A DNA stretch of 64,000 bases from Eubacteriales bacterium (GTDB taxonomy: Bacteria > Bacillota > Clostridia > Lachnospirales > Lachnospiraceae), in contig JAUNPU010000005.1 of assembly GCA_030536555.1 (NCBI GenBank), positions 1-64,000 of the forward strand. Direction: 5' to 3'. Made by a program: the position numbers and the translations under genes. The notes beneath the pieces are model-generated. The model searched no databases and was not told where the DNA came from. It saw only the letters and a list, made by a program, of their open reading frames with translations. This document shows, in pieces, positions 26,915 to 34,555 of the stretch (the first letter of the stretch is position 1; each line of letters begins with the position of its first letter).

Positions 26915-26931
26915 ATACCGGATTCCGGTAT
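26915..26931. promoter_or_regulatory. 17-bp perfect palindrome in the helicase leader
   Basis: ATACCGGA-T-TCCGGTAT lies between the leader hairpin and the helicase start codon. It could be an operator or form an 8-bp leader stem. Confidence 0.35.
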
Positions 26932-26963
26932 CCACAACGCTGCGCAATCACCAAATCTTAGCG

Positions 26964-27000
26964 AAAAAATAAGAGGGATCAAGTTGAGCCTTGAACCCTC
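26964..27000 (-). terminator. Leader terminator (attenuator) upstream of the DEAD-box helicase
   Basis: Minus-strand hairpin GAGGGTTCAAG-6 nt-CTTGATCCCTC (10 of 11 pairs) followed by TTATTTTTT. It lies downstream of a good promoter (27019-27047) and about 100 nt before the helicase start codon, so it should end transcripts early unless read through. Confidence 0.65.
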
Positions 27001-27018
27001 CTGCTTTCACAGTAAACT

Positions 27019-27047
27019 ATACTAACATAATATGGTTTTTATGTCAA
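27019..27047 (-). promoter_or_regulatory. Promoter of the DEAD-box helicase leader
   Basis: Minus strand: TTGACA (27042-27047), 17-bp spacer, TAGTAT (27019-27024). The predicted start, near 27012, is about 12 nt before the attenuator hairpin. Confidence 0.7.
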
Positions 27048-27064
27048 TTTGCAAATTAGCTAAA

Positions 27065-27583
27065 TCATGAACGGTTCTCAGGCTGTCTTATGTTATTTTT
27101 CTCATAAGAAACACACACTGCTTCCAGCAGTCCAAAATCATTACAACGTTTTGCTAATGCCGTACCATTCCCATTTTTTGTTTTATGCTTATATAATAGC
27201 ATGGCATTCTTTTGAATCTTTCCCTGTTTGGATTTTATCACTCGATATTCTGCCTGTAACAGCATCCTGTACTTTAAGTCTTTCTGTTCCCGAATCTCCA
27301 CATAAGTATACACACCTTTCGGAACCGGAAACATATTATTGAGATTAATTACAGCATAGTCCTTAATTTTTATAAAATCCAGCCCTTCTTTCATTGCTTC
27401 ATGTTTCTTTTTATAGGATGACAATGGAGCAAAATACTCTATTTCTCCAATCATAAGCACAACTCCTATGTATTTCCGTTCATTTTTCTGAGTGATTTTC
27501 TTATTCTGGAAAAGATGTGGTGCAAACGGCAATAGATAATCAATATAATTACTTTCAATCTCGTAAATCTTTATTTCACTCAT
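27065..27583 (-). CDS. toxN: Type III toxin, ToxN/AbiQ family endoribonuclease
   Basis: 172 residues. Family features are clear: an N-terminal IYEIESNYIDYL, then RKYIGVVLMIGEIEYFAPLSS with K/H-rich continuation (YKKKHEAM), DFIKI, and AVINLNNMFPVP. ToxN/AbiQ proteins are RNases held inactive by an RNA made of tandem pseudoknot repeats; they cause phage abortive infection or stabilise plasmids. Everything expected lies upstream on the same strand: a promoter, three structured repeats, a terminator and a GGGGG ribosome site before the ATG. It is a complete-looking type III toxin-antitoxin locus, AT-richer than its neighbours, consistent with horizontal transfer. Confidence 0.88.
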   Translation of the reverse strand: MSEIKIYEIESNYIDYLLPFAPHLFQNKKITQKNERKYIGVVLMIGEIEYFAPLSSYKKKHEAMKEGLDFIKIKDYAVINLNNMFPVPKGVYTYVEIREQKDLKYRMLLQAEYRVIKSKQGKIQKNAMLLYKHKTKNGNGTALAKRCNDFGLLEAVCVSYEKNNIRQPENRS

Positions 27584-27601
27584 ATGTAATCCCCCTCTAT
27601 C

Positions 27602-27636
27602 AAAAACAGCAGCGACAAATATTTGCCCCTGCTGTT
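27602..27636 (-). terminator. Terminator between RNA antitoxin and toxN
   Basis: Minus-strand stem AACAGCAG...CTGCTGTT with an inner CAAATATTTG palindrome and a trailing TTTTT. Type III loci use such a terminator to set the ratio of antitoxin RNA to toxin mRNA. Confidence 0.8.
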
Positions 27637-27751
27637 AAACTCGCGTTTAAGAGTAGCGAAACACTCACTATTAACTTTCTTATTCCGGGTCAAGAGAAAC
27701 CCACTGATAACTTTCTCACTTTATGGCTGAGATACACCAGCTATTACTGTT
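27637..27751 (-). ncRNA. toxI: ToxI-type antitoxin RNA with three structured repeats
   Basis: Three units on the minus strand each contain a 4-bp stem with an 8-nt loop. Plus-strand arms are 27726-27729/27738-27741 (GCTG/CAGC), 27687-27690/27699-27702 (GGGT/ACCC) and 27651-27654/27663-27666 (GAGT/ACTC). The pairing is kept while the bases differ (covariation), and unit spacing is 39 and 36 nt; 36 nt is the classical ToxI repeat length. Two units share AGAAAGTTA at the same offset; the first is more diverged. The RNA is bounded by a promoter and a terminator. It should fold into pseudoknots that bind ToxN and be cut out by it. Confidence 0.75.
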
Positions 27752-27757
27752 AATTTT

Positions 27758-27786
27758 ATTATATCCAGTCTTTTAAAAAATAGCAA
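27758..27786 (-). promoter_or_regulatory. Promoter of the RNA antitoxin/toxN locus
   Basis: Minus strand: TTGCTA (27781-27786), 17-bp spacer, TATAAT (27758-27763). It begins 24 bp before the stop of the upstream Panacea gene, so the locus is transcribed independently. Confidence 0.75.
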
Positions 27787-27809
27787 CAGATTTATTAACT
27801 TTTCATGGT

Positions 27810-28652
27810 TCATCGCTCCTCACACCCCAATTTCCTATCTATATATCGATTCAAACCATCCAATGAGCCCAGAGAATACTCCTCAGCTGCCTCAGAAAAA
27901 TACTTTTTCATACTTTCTTTCGTTATTATGACAGAAGATACACAATCTTTCTCATATTTTATTCTGGTCTCAAGCCACGGAGTCTCATTCCGCGTAATCA
28001 TCTCTAGTGTTTTTCCACTATACCTTCCAAATGTTTCTACTACCAGATTGAGCACCATTCTTTCCTGATTCATGAGCTCCTTTGACCTGCCACTGAAAAT
28101 GACAAAACGATAGTCATCTATTGGGTTATATTTAAAATCCCTGAATAAATTATAAACTGTCTCGTATACCGGTCCTCGCTCCCACGCCACACAATCCTCC
28201 AAATACAACTCTTCTTTATAAAGCGCCATATAGATTCCCTGCGCAAAATACAAAATCTTCTGCAATGCAAGCGGAGTAACCTCCTGCATCTGCTCAAATA
28301 CATATGAAATTACAACCAACATTTTATCTGAAATCTGAAATAGTTGTTTTAAATGCATGATTTCTTTCTGAGTCTTCTGATATGCAATTTCCCCCACCTT
28401 ATCTCTATTTTGCTGCAGCAATGCCTGCATATACTCTGGAAAATGCAATGCCGTTCTCATAATATCCGAGTATCTTTTCGATGGTATCTGTCCATCCAGA
28501 TATCTGGTAACCGTTACTTCTCCAAAACCCAATGCCAATGACAGGGGAGCTTTCCCGATATGGTAAAGTTTCATAAGATTCCGAATTTCCTCTATCGTTA
28601 TAATCTCTTCACCACATTCTTTACAAAAATCTATTTTATGTCTCTGGCCCAT
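27810..28652 (-). CDS. Panacea (DUF4065/SocA-like) protein with N-terminal zinc-ribbon/HTH
   Basis: 280 residues. The N-terminus has a CKEC zinc-binding pair (residues 10-13) and an XRE-type helix-turn-helix (about 25-75: PLSLALGFGEVTVTRYLDGQ) as in MqsA/YgiT-type antitoxins. The C-terminal part (about 125-265) matches the DUF4065/Panacea domain: LQKILYFAQGIY, DCVAWERGPVYETVY, ETPWLE. Panacea proteins are antitoxins that can neutralise very different toxins and autoregulate. Here no conventional partner is adjacent; the only neighbour on the same strand is the ToxN locus. It has a perfect consensus promoter. An orphan or a second layer of ToxN control are both possible. Confidence 0.82.
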   Translation of the reverse strand: MGQRHKIDFCKECGEEIITIEEIRNLMKLYHIGKAPLSLALGFGEVTVTRYLDGQIPSKRYSDIMRTALHFPEYMQALLQQNRDKVGEIAYQKTQKEIMHLKQLFQISDKMLVVISYVFEQMQEVTPLALQKILYFAQGIYMALYKEELYLEDCVAWERGPVYETVYNLFRDFKYNPIDDYRFVIFSGRSKELMNQERMVLNLVVETFGRYSGKTLEMITRNETPWLETRIKYEKDCVSSVIITKESMKKYFSEAAEEYSLGSLDGLNRYIDRKLGCEER

Positions 28653-28720
28653 AATAACTACTCCAACCGTACGAAATATCTCGTCTCAATATGATATGTT
28701 TTTTAAATTATTCTATCATA

Positions 28721-28749
28721 ATTATAGATTGATGATTGCATTTTGTCAA
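28721..28749 (-). promoter_or_regulatory. Consensus promoter of the Panacea gene
   Basis: Minus strand: TTGACA (28744-28749), 17-bp spacer, TATAAT (28721-28726); all twelve consensus bases match. Such a strong promoter for an antitoxin-type gene implies repression by its product. Confidence 0.85.
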
Positions 28750-28808
28750 GAAACATTCGACCTGTTTCTGCCCTCGCAAACAAGCTTGGTAACAATAAAC
28801 AGATAGCC

Positions 28809-28859
28809 AAAAAAAGTTCCTTTCCCCAGGAAGTCTCTGCTTCTCACGGAAAAGGAACT
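28809..28859 (-). terminator. Terminator of the two-component operon
   Basis: Minus-strand stem AGTTCCTTT...AAAGGAACT with a long internally paired loop and TTTTTTT after it, 12 bp past the response-regulator stop codon. Confidence 0.82.
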
Positions 28860-28870
28860 ATTTGCTTTTC

Positions 28871-29560
28871 TTACACCTTAAACCGATACCCCACGCCCCA
28901 GATTGTCTCAATATACTGCGGCTTCGCCGTATTGAACTCAATCTTCTCGCGGATTTTCTTGATATGCACCGTCACCGTGGCGATATCTCCGATGGACTCC
29001 ATATCCCAGATTCGCTTGAACAGCTCCTCCTTGGTGAACACATGGTTGGGATTCTGCGCCAGAAAGGTTAAGAGGTCAAATTCCTTGGTGGTAAAGTTGC
29101 GCTCTTCGCCGTTGACCCAGACTCTTCTGGCAGTCTTGTCGATCTTCAGTCCGCGGATCTCGATCACCTCATTCTCCGGACTGCCGCTGCCAATCAGCCG
29201 CTCGTACCGCGCCAGATGTGCCTTCACACGGGCCACCATCTCGCTGGGGCTGAAGGGCTTGGTCATATAGTCATCTGCACCCAGACCCAGACCGCGGATC
29301 TTGTCGATATCCTCCTTCTTGGCGGAGATCATGATGATCGGCGTATTCTTCACCTGGCGGAACCGCTTGCAGATCTCAAATCCGTCTGTACCCGGAAGCA
29401 TCAGATCCAGGATCAGCAGGTCGAAATCCTCATTCAGCGCCCGCTCCAGTCCCATGGTCCCGTCGCCCTCTAACTCCACATCAAATCCGCTCAGCTCCAG
29501 ATAGTCCTTCTCCAGCTCTGCAATGCTGATCTCATCCTCAATGATCAGTATTCTGCTCAT
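28871..29560 (-). CDS. OmpR/PhoB-family response regulator
   Basis: 229 residues. Receiver domain (1-120) with acidic pair EDE near residue 8, phosphoacceptor Asp in LLILDLMLPGTDG, Thr/Ser in IIMISAK and Lys in DYMTKPFSPSE. C-terminal winged helix (130-228) with FTTKEFDLLTFLAQNPNHVFTKEELF and TVTVHIKKIREKI...GVGYRF. It overlaps the kinase gene by 23 bp, so the pair is co-translated. It resembles VanR-like regulators of Bacillota. Targets unknown; nearest candidates are cell-envelope genes. Confidence 0.92.
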   Translation of the reverse strand: MSRILIIEDEISIAELEKDYLELSGFDVELEGDGTMGLERALNEDFDLLILDLMLPGTDGFEICKRFRQVKNTPIIMISAKKEDIDKIRGLGLGADDYMTKPFSPSEMVARVKAHLARYERLIGSGSPENEVIEIRGLKIDKTARRVWVNGEERNFTTKEFDLLTFLAQNPNHVFTKEELFKRIWDMESIGDIATVTVHIKKIREKIEFNTAKPQYIETIWGVGYRFKV

Positions 29561-30650
29561 CGTGTATTACCTCCTGATATTTTCTCAATACAAAATGCAT
29601 CTCCGTTCCGATTCCCTCTTTGCTGGTAGCCCAGATCCGCCCGCCGTGGTCCTCGATGATCTTGCGGACGATGGACAGCCCGATGCCGCTTCCGCCCTTG
29701 GAAGAGTTCCGCGACGAATCCGTCCGGTAGAACCGGTCAAAGATATAGGGAAGATCCTTCGCCGCAATGCCCCGGCCGTTATCCTCGATCTCCACCTGAA
29801 TAAAGTCACCCACATCCTTGATGCGGATATTGATAATGCCCTTGGGCTTGTCCAGATACTTGACCGAGTTGCTGACAATGTTGTTGATCACCCGCTTCAT
29901 CTGCTCCGCATCCGCGATGACCACCACATCCTCATTGACATAGTTAAAGTAGCCAAGCTCGATATTCCGCGACTCCATATCCAGCCCCACCTCTTCCGCG
30001 CAGTCCCGGAAATAGCTGTCCACGTTGATCTTGGAAAAGGTATAGGGAATCTTGTTGGTGTCGATCTTGGAGTAAAATGTCAGCTCGTCGATCAGCCGGT
30101 CCATGTCATTGGCCTTGTTGTAAATGGTCCGGATATACTTGTCCAGCTTCTCCGGTGAGGACGCCACGCCGTCCATAATGCCCTCCACATAGCCCTTGAT
30201 GGCTGTAATCGGCGTCTTCAGATCATGGGAAATGTTGCTGATCAGCTCCTTGTTCTCGATATCATACTGAACCTTCTCCGCCGCATTCTCCTTCAGCCGG
30301 ATCCGCATCTCCTCAAAGTCCTGGCAGAGCTGCCCGATCTCGTCGTCATCCTCCACCTCCAGCGTAAAGTCCAGATTGCCGTCCCGGATCTTGCGGGCTG
30401 CCTCCTGCAGCTTCCCGATGGGCCGCAGAATCGACTGGTAGACCCAGATGGTCATGGCTGCACAGATAAAGAACAGCAGGAACACGCCGGTCATCACAAT
30501 CTGAACCACCATGGTCCGGACCTCCGGTCCGAAGTCATCGAAGCGGTACATCACGAACATCTTGCCCATGGAAAAGACAATGCCGATCAGAACCACCGGA
30601 AGGATCGTAAAGAACAGGAACACGATACACAGACGTGTCTTCAGTTTCAT
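29538..30650 (-). CDS. HAMP-domain sensor histidine kinase
   Basis: 370 residues. Two transmembrane helices (LCIVFLFFTILPVVLIGIVF near 8-27, and MTGVFLLFFICAAMTIWVY near 50-70) enclose only a short external loop, so the signal is probably sensed in or at the membrane. A HAMP linker (LRPIGKLQEAARKI) follows, then the dimerisation helix with phosphoacceptor His in ISNISHDLKTPITAI, N box NNIVSNSVKYL, G1 DNGRGI, F box and G2 GSGIGLSIV. The ATG at 30650 has AAGGAG 11 nt upstream; a longer frame to 30773 would include the terminator before it. Phosphorylates the response regulator encoded next. Confidence 0.92.
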   Translation of the reverse strand: MKLKTRLCIVFLFFTILPVVLIGIVFSMGKMFVMYRFDDFGPEVRTMVVQIVMTGVFLLFFICAAMTIWVYQSILRPIGKLQEAARKIRDGNLDFTLEVEDDDEIGQLCQDFEEMRIRLKENAAEKVQYDIENKELISNISHDLKTPITAIKGYVEGIMDGVASSPEKLDKYIRTIYNKANDMDRLIDELTFYSKIDTNKIPYTFSKINVDSYFRDCAEEVGLDMESRNIELGYFNYVNEDVVVIADAEQMKRVINNIVSNSVKYLDKPKGIINIRIKDVGDFIQVEIEDNGRGIAAKDLPYIFDRFYRTDSSRNSSKGGSGIGLSIVRKIIEDHGGRIWATSKEGIGTEMHFVLRKYQEVIHDEQNTDH

Positions 30651-30721
30651 CTTAATCCACGCTCCTTCTATCTCATTCACTTGCGGTGAAAATGAAATCT
30701 TCACCGACTCCTGTGCATGAA

Positions 30722-30766
30722 AACAGGGAGAATACCACTGTCTCGTTACAGCAGGCATTCTCCCCA
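30722..30766 (-). terminator. Probable terminator of the tryptophan transporter operon
   Basis: Minus-strand stem GGGAGAATGCC...GGTATTCTCCC with a 19-nt loop and a TGTTTTC tail, about 150 bp past the ABC ATPase gene and before the sensor kinase. Confidence 0.55.
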
Positions 30767-30917
30767 TATGCACGCACTGCTTATATTGCCTCTTCTTATT
30801 ATAGCATAATCAGTGCATTTCGTTTCTAAAAGTATTCTAAATTTTCTTTCGGCAGATATTCTTCCGGCAGATTCCGGCTCCACAGATTCCTGTCCCGCAG
30901 GACTCATACCGCCTGTG

Positions 30918-31691
30918 TCAGTTGCCGCACTCCACGCTGATCTCATTGAATTTTTCCAGAATGTCATCGATCCGGACCTGCTGCTTTGCAGCTCCCGCCT
31001 TATCAATGACCGCCTGCCCCTGATGCATCATCAGCAGCCGGTCTCCGTACTCCACCGCAAACCGCAGATTGTGGGTGACCATGATGGTGGTCAGCTTCTT
31101 TTCCTTCACCACCTTGTCAGTCAGTTCCATAATGGTGTCTGCCGTCTTCGGGTCCAGCGCTGCCGTGTGCTCATCCAGAATCAGAAATTCAATGGGCGTC
31201 ATGGTGGACATGAGAAGCGCCATGGCCTGGCGCTGACCGCCGGACAGCACGCCTACCTTCACGTCCATCTTGTCCTCCAGCCCCAGTCCCAGCATGTGAA
31301 GCTGTTCCCGGTAGAATTCGATGCGCTGCTTATTGGTGCCCGGGCGCAGGTTGAAGGACTTTCCCTTGTTGTCCGCAAGCGCCATATTTTCCAGAATGGT
31401 CATGGACGGACAGGTTCCCATGGCGGGATTCTGGTAGACCCGACCGATCCGCCGCTGCCGCTTATACTCCGGCATATGGGTGATATCCTTGCCGTTGATC
31501 CTGATCATGCCATCATCCAAAGGAATGCTTCCGCAGATGATATTCAGCATGGAGGTCTTGCCGGAGCCATTGCTTCCCACCACCGACACGAACTCACCGT
31601 CCCGGATTGTCAGGGAGAAGTCCTGAAACAGGCACATTTCATTGACCGTACCCGCATTGTAATATTTATGAATGTGATTCAGCTCAAGCAT
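30918..31691 (-). CDS. trpZ: ABC transporter ATP-binding protein (tryptophan uptake type)
   Basis: 257 residues with Walker A GSNGSGKT, Q loop VYQNPAMG, signature LSGGQRQAMALLM, Walker B LILDEHTAALD and switch His MVTHN. It energises uptake with the permease and lipoprotein encoded upstream in the same operon; the stop of the permease gene overlaps its start. The three-gene set matches the family described as TrpXYZ, and the UGG-specifier T-box upstream supports tryptophan as the substrate. The permease and binding protein belong to the same broad class as other ABC systems for small hydrophobic solutes, so substrate rests mostly on the T-box. Confidence 0.85.
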   Translation of the reverse strand: MLELNHIHKYYNAGTVNEMCLFQDFSLTIRDGEFVSVVGSNGSGKTSMLNIICGSIPLDDGMIRINGKDITHMPEYKRQRRIGRVYQNPAMGTCPSMTILENMALADNKGKSFNLRPGTNKQRIEFYREQLHMLGLGLEDKMDVKVGVLSGGQRQAMALLMSTMTPIEFLILDEHTAALDPKTADTIMELTDKVVKEKKLTTIMVTHNLRFAVEYGDRLLMMHQGQAVIDKAGAAKQQVRIDDILEKFNEISVECGN

Positions 31692-32571
31692 GTGCCTTCA
31701 CCTTCCTTCCCTTGTTGCCGCTTGCCACCAGAATGCCCAAAAACAGTACGGAGGTGATCAGCTTCAGATCCGACGCCTCCATGCCCAGCGCGATTGCCAG
31801 GGACACACACGCCTTGTAGACGATGGTTCCCAGGATCACGGCGGTGGTCGCCTTCACCGCGCCGAACCGCTTCAGCAGCTTGGTGCCGATGATCACGCTT
31901 GCCAGCCCCATGACCATGGTTCCCGTGCCGGTGCTGATCTCGAAAAATCCCTTGTGCTGGCAGTAAATGCTGCCGGACAGCGCCACGAATCCATTGGCAA
32001 TCGCCAGTCCCAGGATCCGTACCATGCCCTTGTCCTTCGCCAGGGAGGTGACCAGCACGTCGTTGTCGCCGGTGGCACGGAGCAGGTAGCCGGACCGGGT
32101 ATTTAAGTACAGATCCAGCAGAATCTTGCAGACCGCTGTGATGGCAAACAGGATGATCACTGCCGTATACGGACTCCATGCCTCTGGCACATGCTGCTCC
32201 AGAAATGCGTTCTCGAATATATTTTCCCTGCTGAAAATCGGCAGGTTGGACTTGCCTCCGGCGATTCGCAGGTTGATGGAATACAGTCCGGTCATGACGA
32301 TAATGCCCGCCAGCAGGTCCCGCACCTTAAGCTTTACGTGGATCAGTCCCGTAACGCAGCCTGCCAGAGCGCCGGTAAAGAACGCCAGAAGCAGCGTTGC
32401 CGCCGGATGCACGCCCTTTAAGATCAGCGCGGCTGTGACGGCCGCCCCCATCGGGAACGTGCCGTCAACAGACAGATCTGGAAAATCCAGTATTTTATAG
32501 GTAATATATACGCCCAGGGCCATCACTGCGTAAATCAGACCTTCCTCCAAAACCCCAAGTATAATCGACAT
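31684..32571 (-). CDS. trpY: ABC transporter permease (tryptophan uptake type)
   Basis: 295 residues with 7-9 membrane segments, related to the branched-chain amino-acid permease fold: LIYAVMALGVYITYKILDFPDLSVDGTFP at the N-terminus and the coupling segment GLAIANGFVALSGSIYCQHKGFFEISTGTG. Forms the membrane channel of the transporter with the ATPase encoded immediately downstream. Starts 38 bp after the binding-protein gene. Expression is set by the T-box leader. Confidence 0.85.
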   Translation of the reverse strand: MSIILGVLEEGLIYAVMALGVYITYKILDFPDLSVDGTFPMGAAVTAALILKGVHPAATLLLAFFTGALAGCVTGLIHVKLKVRDLLAGIIVMTGLYSINLRIAGGKSNLPIFSRENIFENAFLEQHVPEAWSPYTAVIILFAITAVCKILLDLYLNTRSGYLLRATGDNDVLVTSLAKDKGMVRILGLAIANGFVALSGSIYCQHKGFFEISTGTGTMVMGLASVIIGTKLLKRFGAVKATTAVILGTIVYKACVSLAIALGMEASDLKLITSVLFLGILVASGNKGRKVKAHA

Positions 32572-32609
32572 GGTTCAAATCCTCCAGATTCTCTCTTTGT
32601 GTTTCTATT

Positions 32610-33776
32610 TTATTCTGTGACGATCTCGTCAAACATCTCCGCTGCGGTGCTGCTTAAGCTCTCCGGAATGGTGATGCCAAGATCCGCTGCCACCTTGTTG
32701 TTGCCGTAAAATGCAGCCTCATCGATGATCTCAAAACTCATCTCGCTTGCCTTTTTCTCACCCTTCAGGACCTGTGCTGCCATCTTGCCGGTCTGTGCTC
32801 CAAGGCTCACATAATCCAGTCCGACCGTTGCCAGACAGCCGATTCGAACCTGCTCGATCTCGCTTCCGAACACTGGAATGCCCTTCTTCGCTGCCTTGTC
32901 AAGAATCAGCGGCAGAGAGCTTACCACTGTGTTATCCGTCAGGTTGTTGATGCAGTCCACCTTCTCCAGCAGGCTGTCAGCTGCCAGCGGAATATCTGCC
33001 GTAGCGGAAATACCACTTTCCACAATCTCAAATCCGTAGTTCGGAGCCGCCGCCTTGTACTCTTCAATGGCAGATACGGAGTTGATCTCGCTGGTGCTGT
33101 ACATGATGCCGATCTTCTTCGCATCCGGAAGCAGGGTGCGGATCATTTCCAGCTGCTTCTCCACCGGAAGCTTATCGCTGGTGCCGGTGATTTCCCCCAC
33201 CGGAGTACCGTCTGCGTTGGCAAGCTCTGCCAGAACCGGGTCCGTCACCGCCGTGTAGATAACCGGAACATCCTCCTTCTTCGCTGCGCTGTAGGCACTC
33301 TGTGCCATCGGGGTTGCAATGGCGCAGATCAGATCTGTATCCTTCGCCAGGAAGTTGTCGATGATCTGGCTTGCGGTGCCGCCGTCCGCCTGGGAGTTCT
33401 CATACAGGACAGTCAGGTTCTCTCCCTCTACGATACCCTCCTCTGCAAGTCCCTGCAGGAAGCCTTCCCGGCAGTTGTCCAGAGAACCATGCTCCGCAAA
33501 CTGTCCGATGCCGATGGTGTAGGAGGCACCGTCAGTTGTATCTGCTGCGCTATTGTCAGCCCCTGCTGCCTCTGCATCGGTTCCTGCTTTTGCGTCAGTT
33601 CCTGCTGCGCTGTTGTCAGCCCCTGCTGCCTCTGCGCCGGTTCCTGCCTTTGCGTCAGCCGCTGCCTCAGTCGCTGCGTTCTGGTTGGCTGCATTCTCTG
33701 CCGGCTTGCCGGATGCGCACCCTGTGATTGCCATTGCCACTGCTGCTGCCATGATGATGTTCATACTTTTTCTCAT
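32610..33776 (-). CDS. trpX: ABC transporter substrate-binding lipoprotein (tryptophan uptake type)
   Basis: 388 residues. Lipoprotein signal with lipobox AITGCAS (Cys about residue 20), an Ala/Gly/Asp-rich linker containing two copies of a 20-residue repeat (about 39-78), then a periplasmic-binding-protein-like domain of the ABC_sub_bind family (YTIGIGQFAEHGSLDNCREGF, GTASQIIDNFLAKDTDLICAIATPMAQ, PVIYTAVTDPV). The linker probably holds the binding domain away from the membrane. First gene of the T-box-controlled operon. Confidence 0.87.
   Translation of the reverse strand: MRKSMNIIMAAAVAMAITGCASGKPAENAANQNAATEAAADAKAGTGAEAAGADNSAAGTDAKAGTDAEAAGADNSAADTTDGASYTIGIGQFAEHGSLDNCREGFLQGLAEEGIVEGENLTVLYENSQADGGTASQIIDNFLAKDTDLICAIATPMAQSAYSAAKKEDVPVIYTAVTDPVLAELANADGTPVGEITGTSDKLPVEKQLEMIRTLLPDAKKIGIMYSTSEINSVSAIEEYKAAAPNYGFEIVESGISATADIPLAADSLLEKVDCINNLTDNTVVSSLPLILDKAAKKGIPVFGSEIEQVRIGCLATVGLDYVSLGAQTGKMAAQVLKGEKKASEMSFEIIDEAAFYGNNKVAADLGITIPESLSSTAAEMFDEIVTE
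33541..33660. repeat. 60-bp coding tandem duplication in trpX
   Basis: Bases 33541-33600 and 33601-33660 are two copies of a 60-bp unit differing at a handful of positions. They encode the TDAKAGTDAEAAGADNSAA-type linker repeats. The frame is preserved. Confidence 0.85.
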
Positions 33777-33849
33777 TGTCTTACTCCTCCTGAATTGTTA
33801 TAAAATTGATGTTATACGGTAAGATTATGATGTAGCAAGGCTTTTTCTG

Positions 33850-34131
33850 TAAAAACAAAAAGTCCCAAATACAGTTTCCTGTATTTGAGACGAATCTACA
33901 ATCCGCGGTACCACTCAAATTGGCTTATGCCCTCTTAACCCGTATACTAACATATACGCCACCAGATAACGGTTGTGGTCTCCGTCAGTCCCTACTTCCT
34001 GATTCACCGGTTCAAGACTGCCCTCGAAAGTCCATTCAGCTAACTCATCCATACCGCAATCCCACCACCTGCGGCTCTCTGTGATTTCTGAGACAAAGCT
34101 TACTTCTCTTTCTCAACGGTTTCTTTATGTT
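33850..34131 (-). promoter_or_regulatory. T-box riboswitch leader, Trp specifier
   Basis: Minus-strand leader of the trpXYZ operon. The T-box sequence TGGTACCGCG is at 33904-33913. It is followed by a terminator, CAAATACAG-GAAA-CTGTATTTG with a U-rich tail (33850-33887). Upstream, Stem I features are present (AGAGAGCCGC, then GUUAGCUGAA); the specifier position after GCUGAA reads UGG at 34032-34034 followed by A, which is the Trp codon. AAGUAGG and CCGUUA of the Stem II/III region also occur. Uncharged tRNA-Trp should stabilise the antiterminator and switch on transport. A promoter lies at 34138-34166. Confidence 0.9.
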
Positions 34132-34137
34132 GTGACT

Positions 34138-34166
34138 ATAATAATCCTGCTGCGCGGATTTGTCAA
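34138..34166 (-). promoter_or_regulatory. Promoter of the T-box/trpXYZ operon
   Basis: Minus strand: TTGACA (34161-34166), 17-bp spacer, TATTAT (34138-34143), just upstream of the leader. Confidence 0.75.
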
Positions 34167-34277
34167 CTGGTTTTTTTCAATATTTTGTTACCTTGTTGCT
34201 GTTTGTATATGGCGAATCCTGCTCCATCGCAAACCGTCCCACATATCAAAGACATTTTATTTGTAAATCGAGATACG

Positions 34278-34530
34278 TTTGGACAATTATAGGCAAATAT
34301 TTTAAAAATTATCCAATCCGCGCGTTTCGTCTACATTTTAGATTTACATAAATCACGTTTTGGATAATTCCAACCTGAAAGCCCTGAAAATTGTCCAAAA
34401 ATATTGAGTTTTTGGATAATTATGGCTCCGATACGGGCATAATTGTCCAAAATTTGCTTTATGTCAACTGTCAATCGTTGCATCCGGAAAAGTTTGGACA
34501 ATTTTTCGCAAATCTCCATTTATTGTCCAA
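34278..34530. repeat. Four-palindrome element, copy 1
   Basis: Four imperfect palindromes of half-site TTTTGGAYAATT: 34278-34316, 34358-34400, 34410-34452 and 34494-34530. GG-to-CC spans are 33-35 bp. Centres are at about 34297.5, 34379, 34431 and 34512, giving spacings of 81.5, 52 and 81 bp. Loops (about 18-20 nt) and intervening spacers are unrelated between units. It starts 26 bp past the stop codon of the minus-strand gene that ends at 34556. The same arrangement recurs at 38216-38482 and 50745-51003. I do not recognise a known repeat family. Confidence 0.9.
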
Positions 34531-34555
34531 TGCGTGCCCCTCCATTTTCTGCCTC

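Noticed and set aside
34278..34530. CRISPR array
   Set aside because: The repeated part is a palindrome pair rather than a constant direct repeat with unique spacers. Intervals alternate between about 82 and 52 bp, and no cas genes are present.
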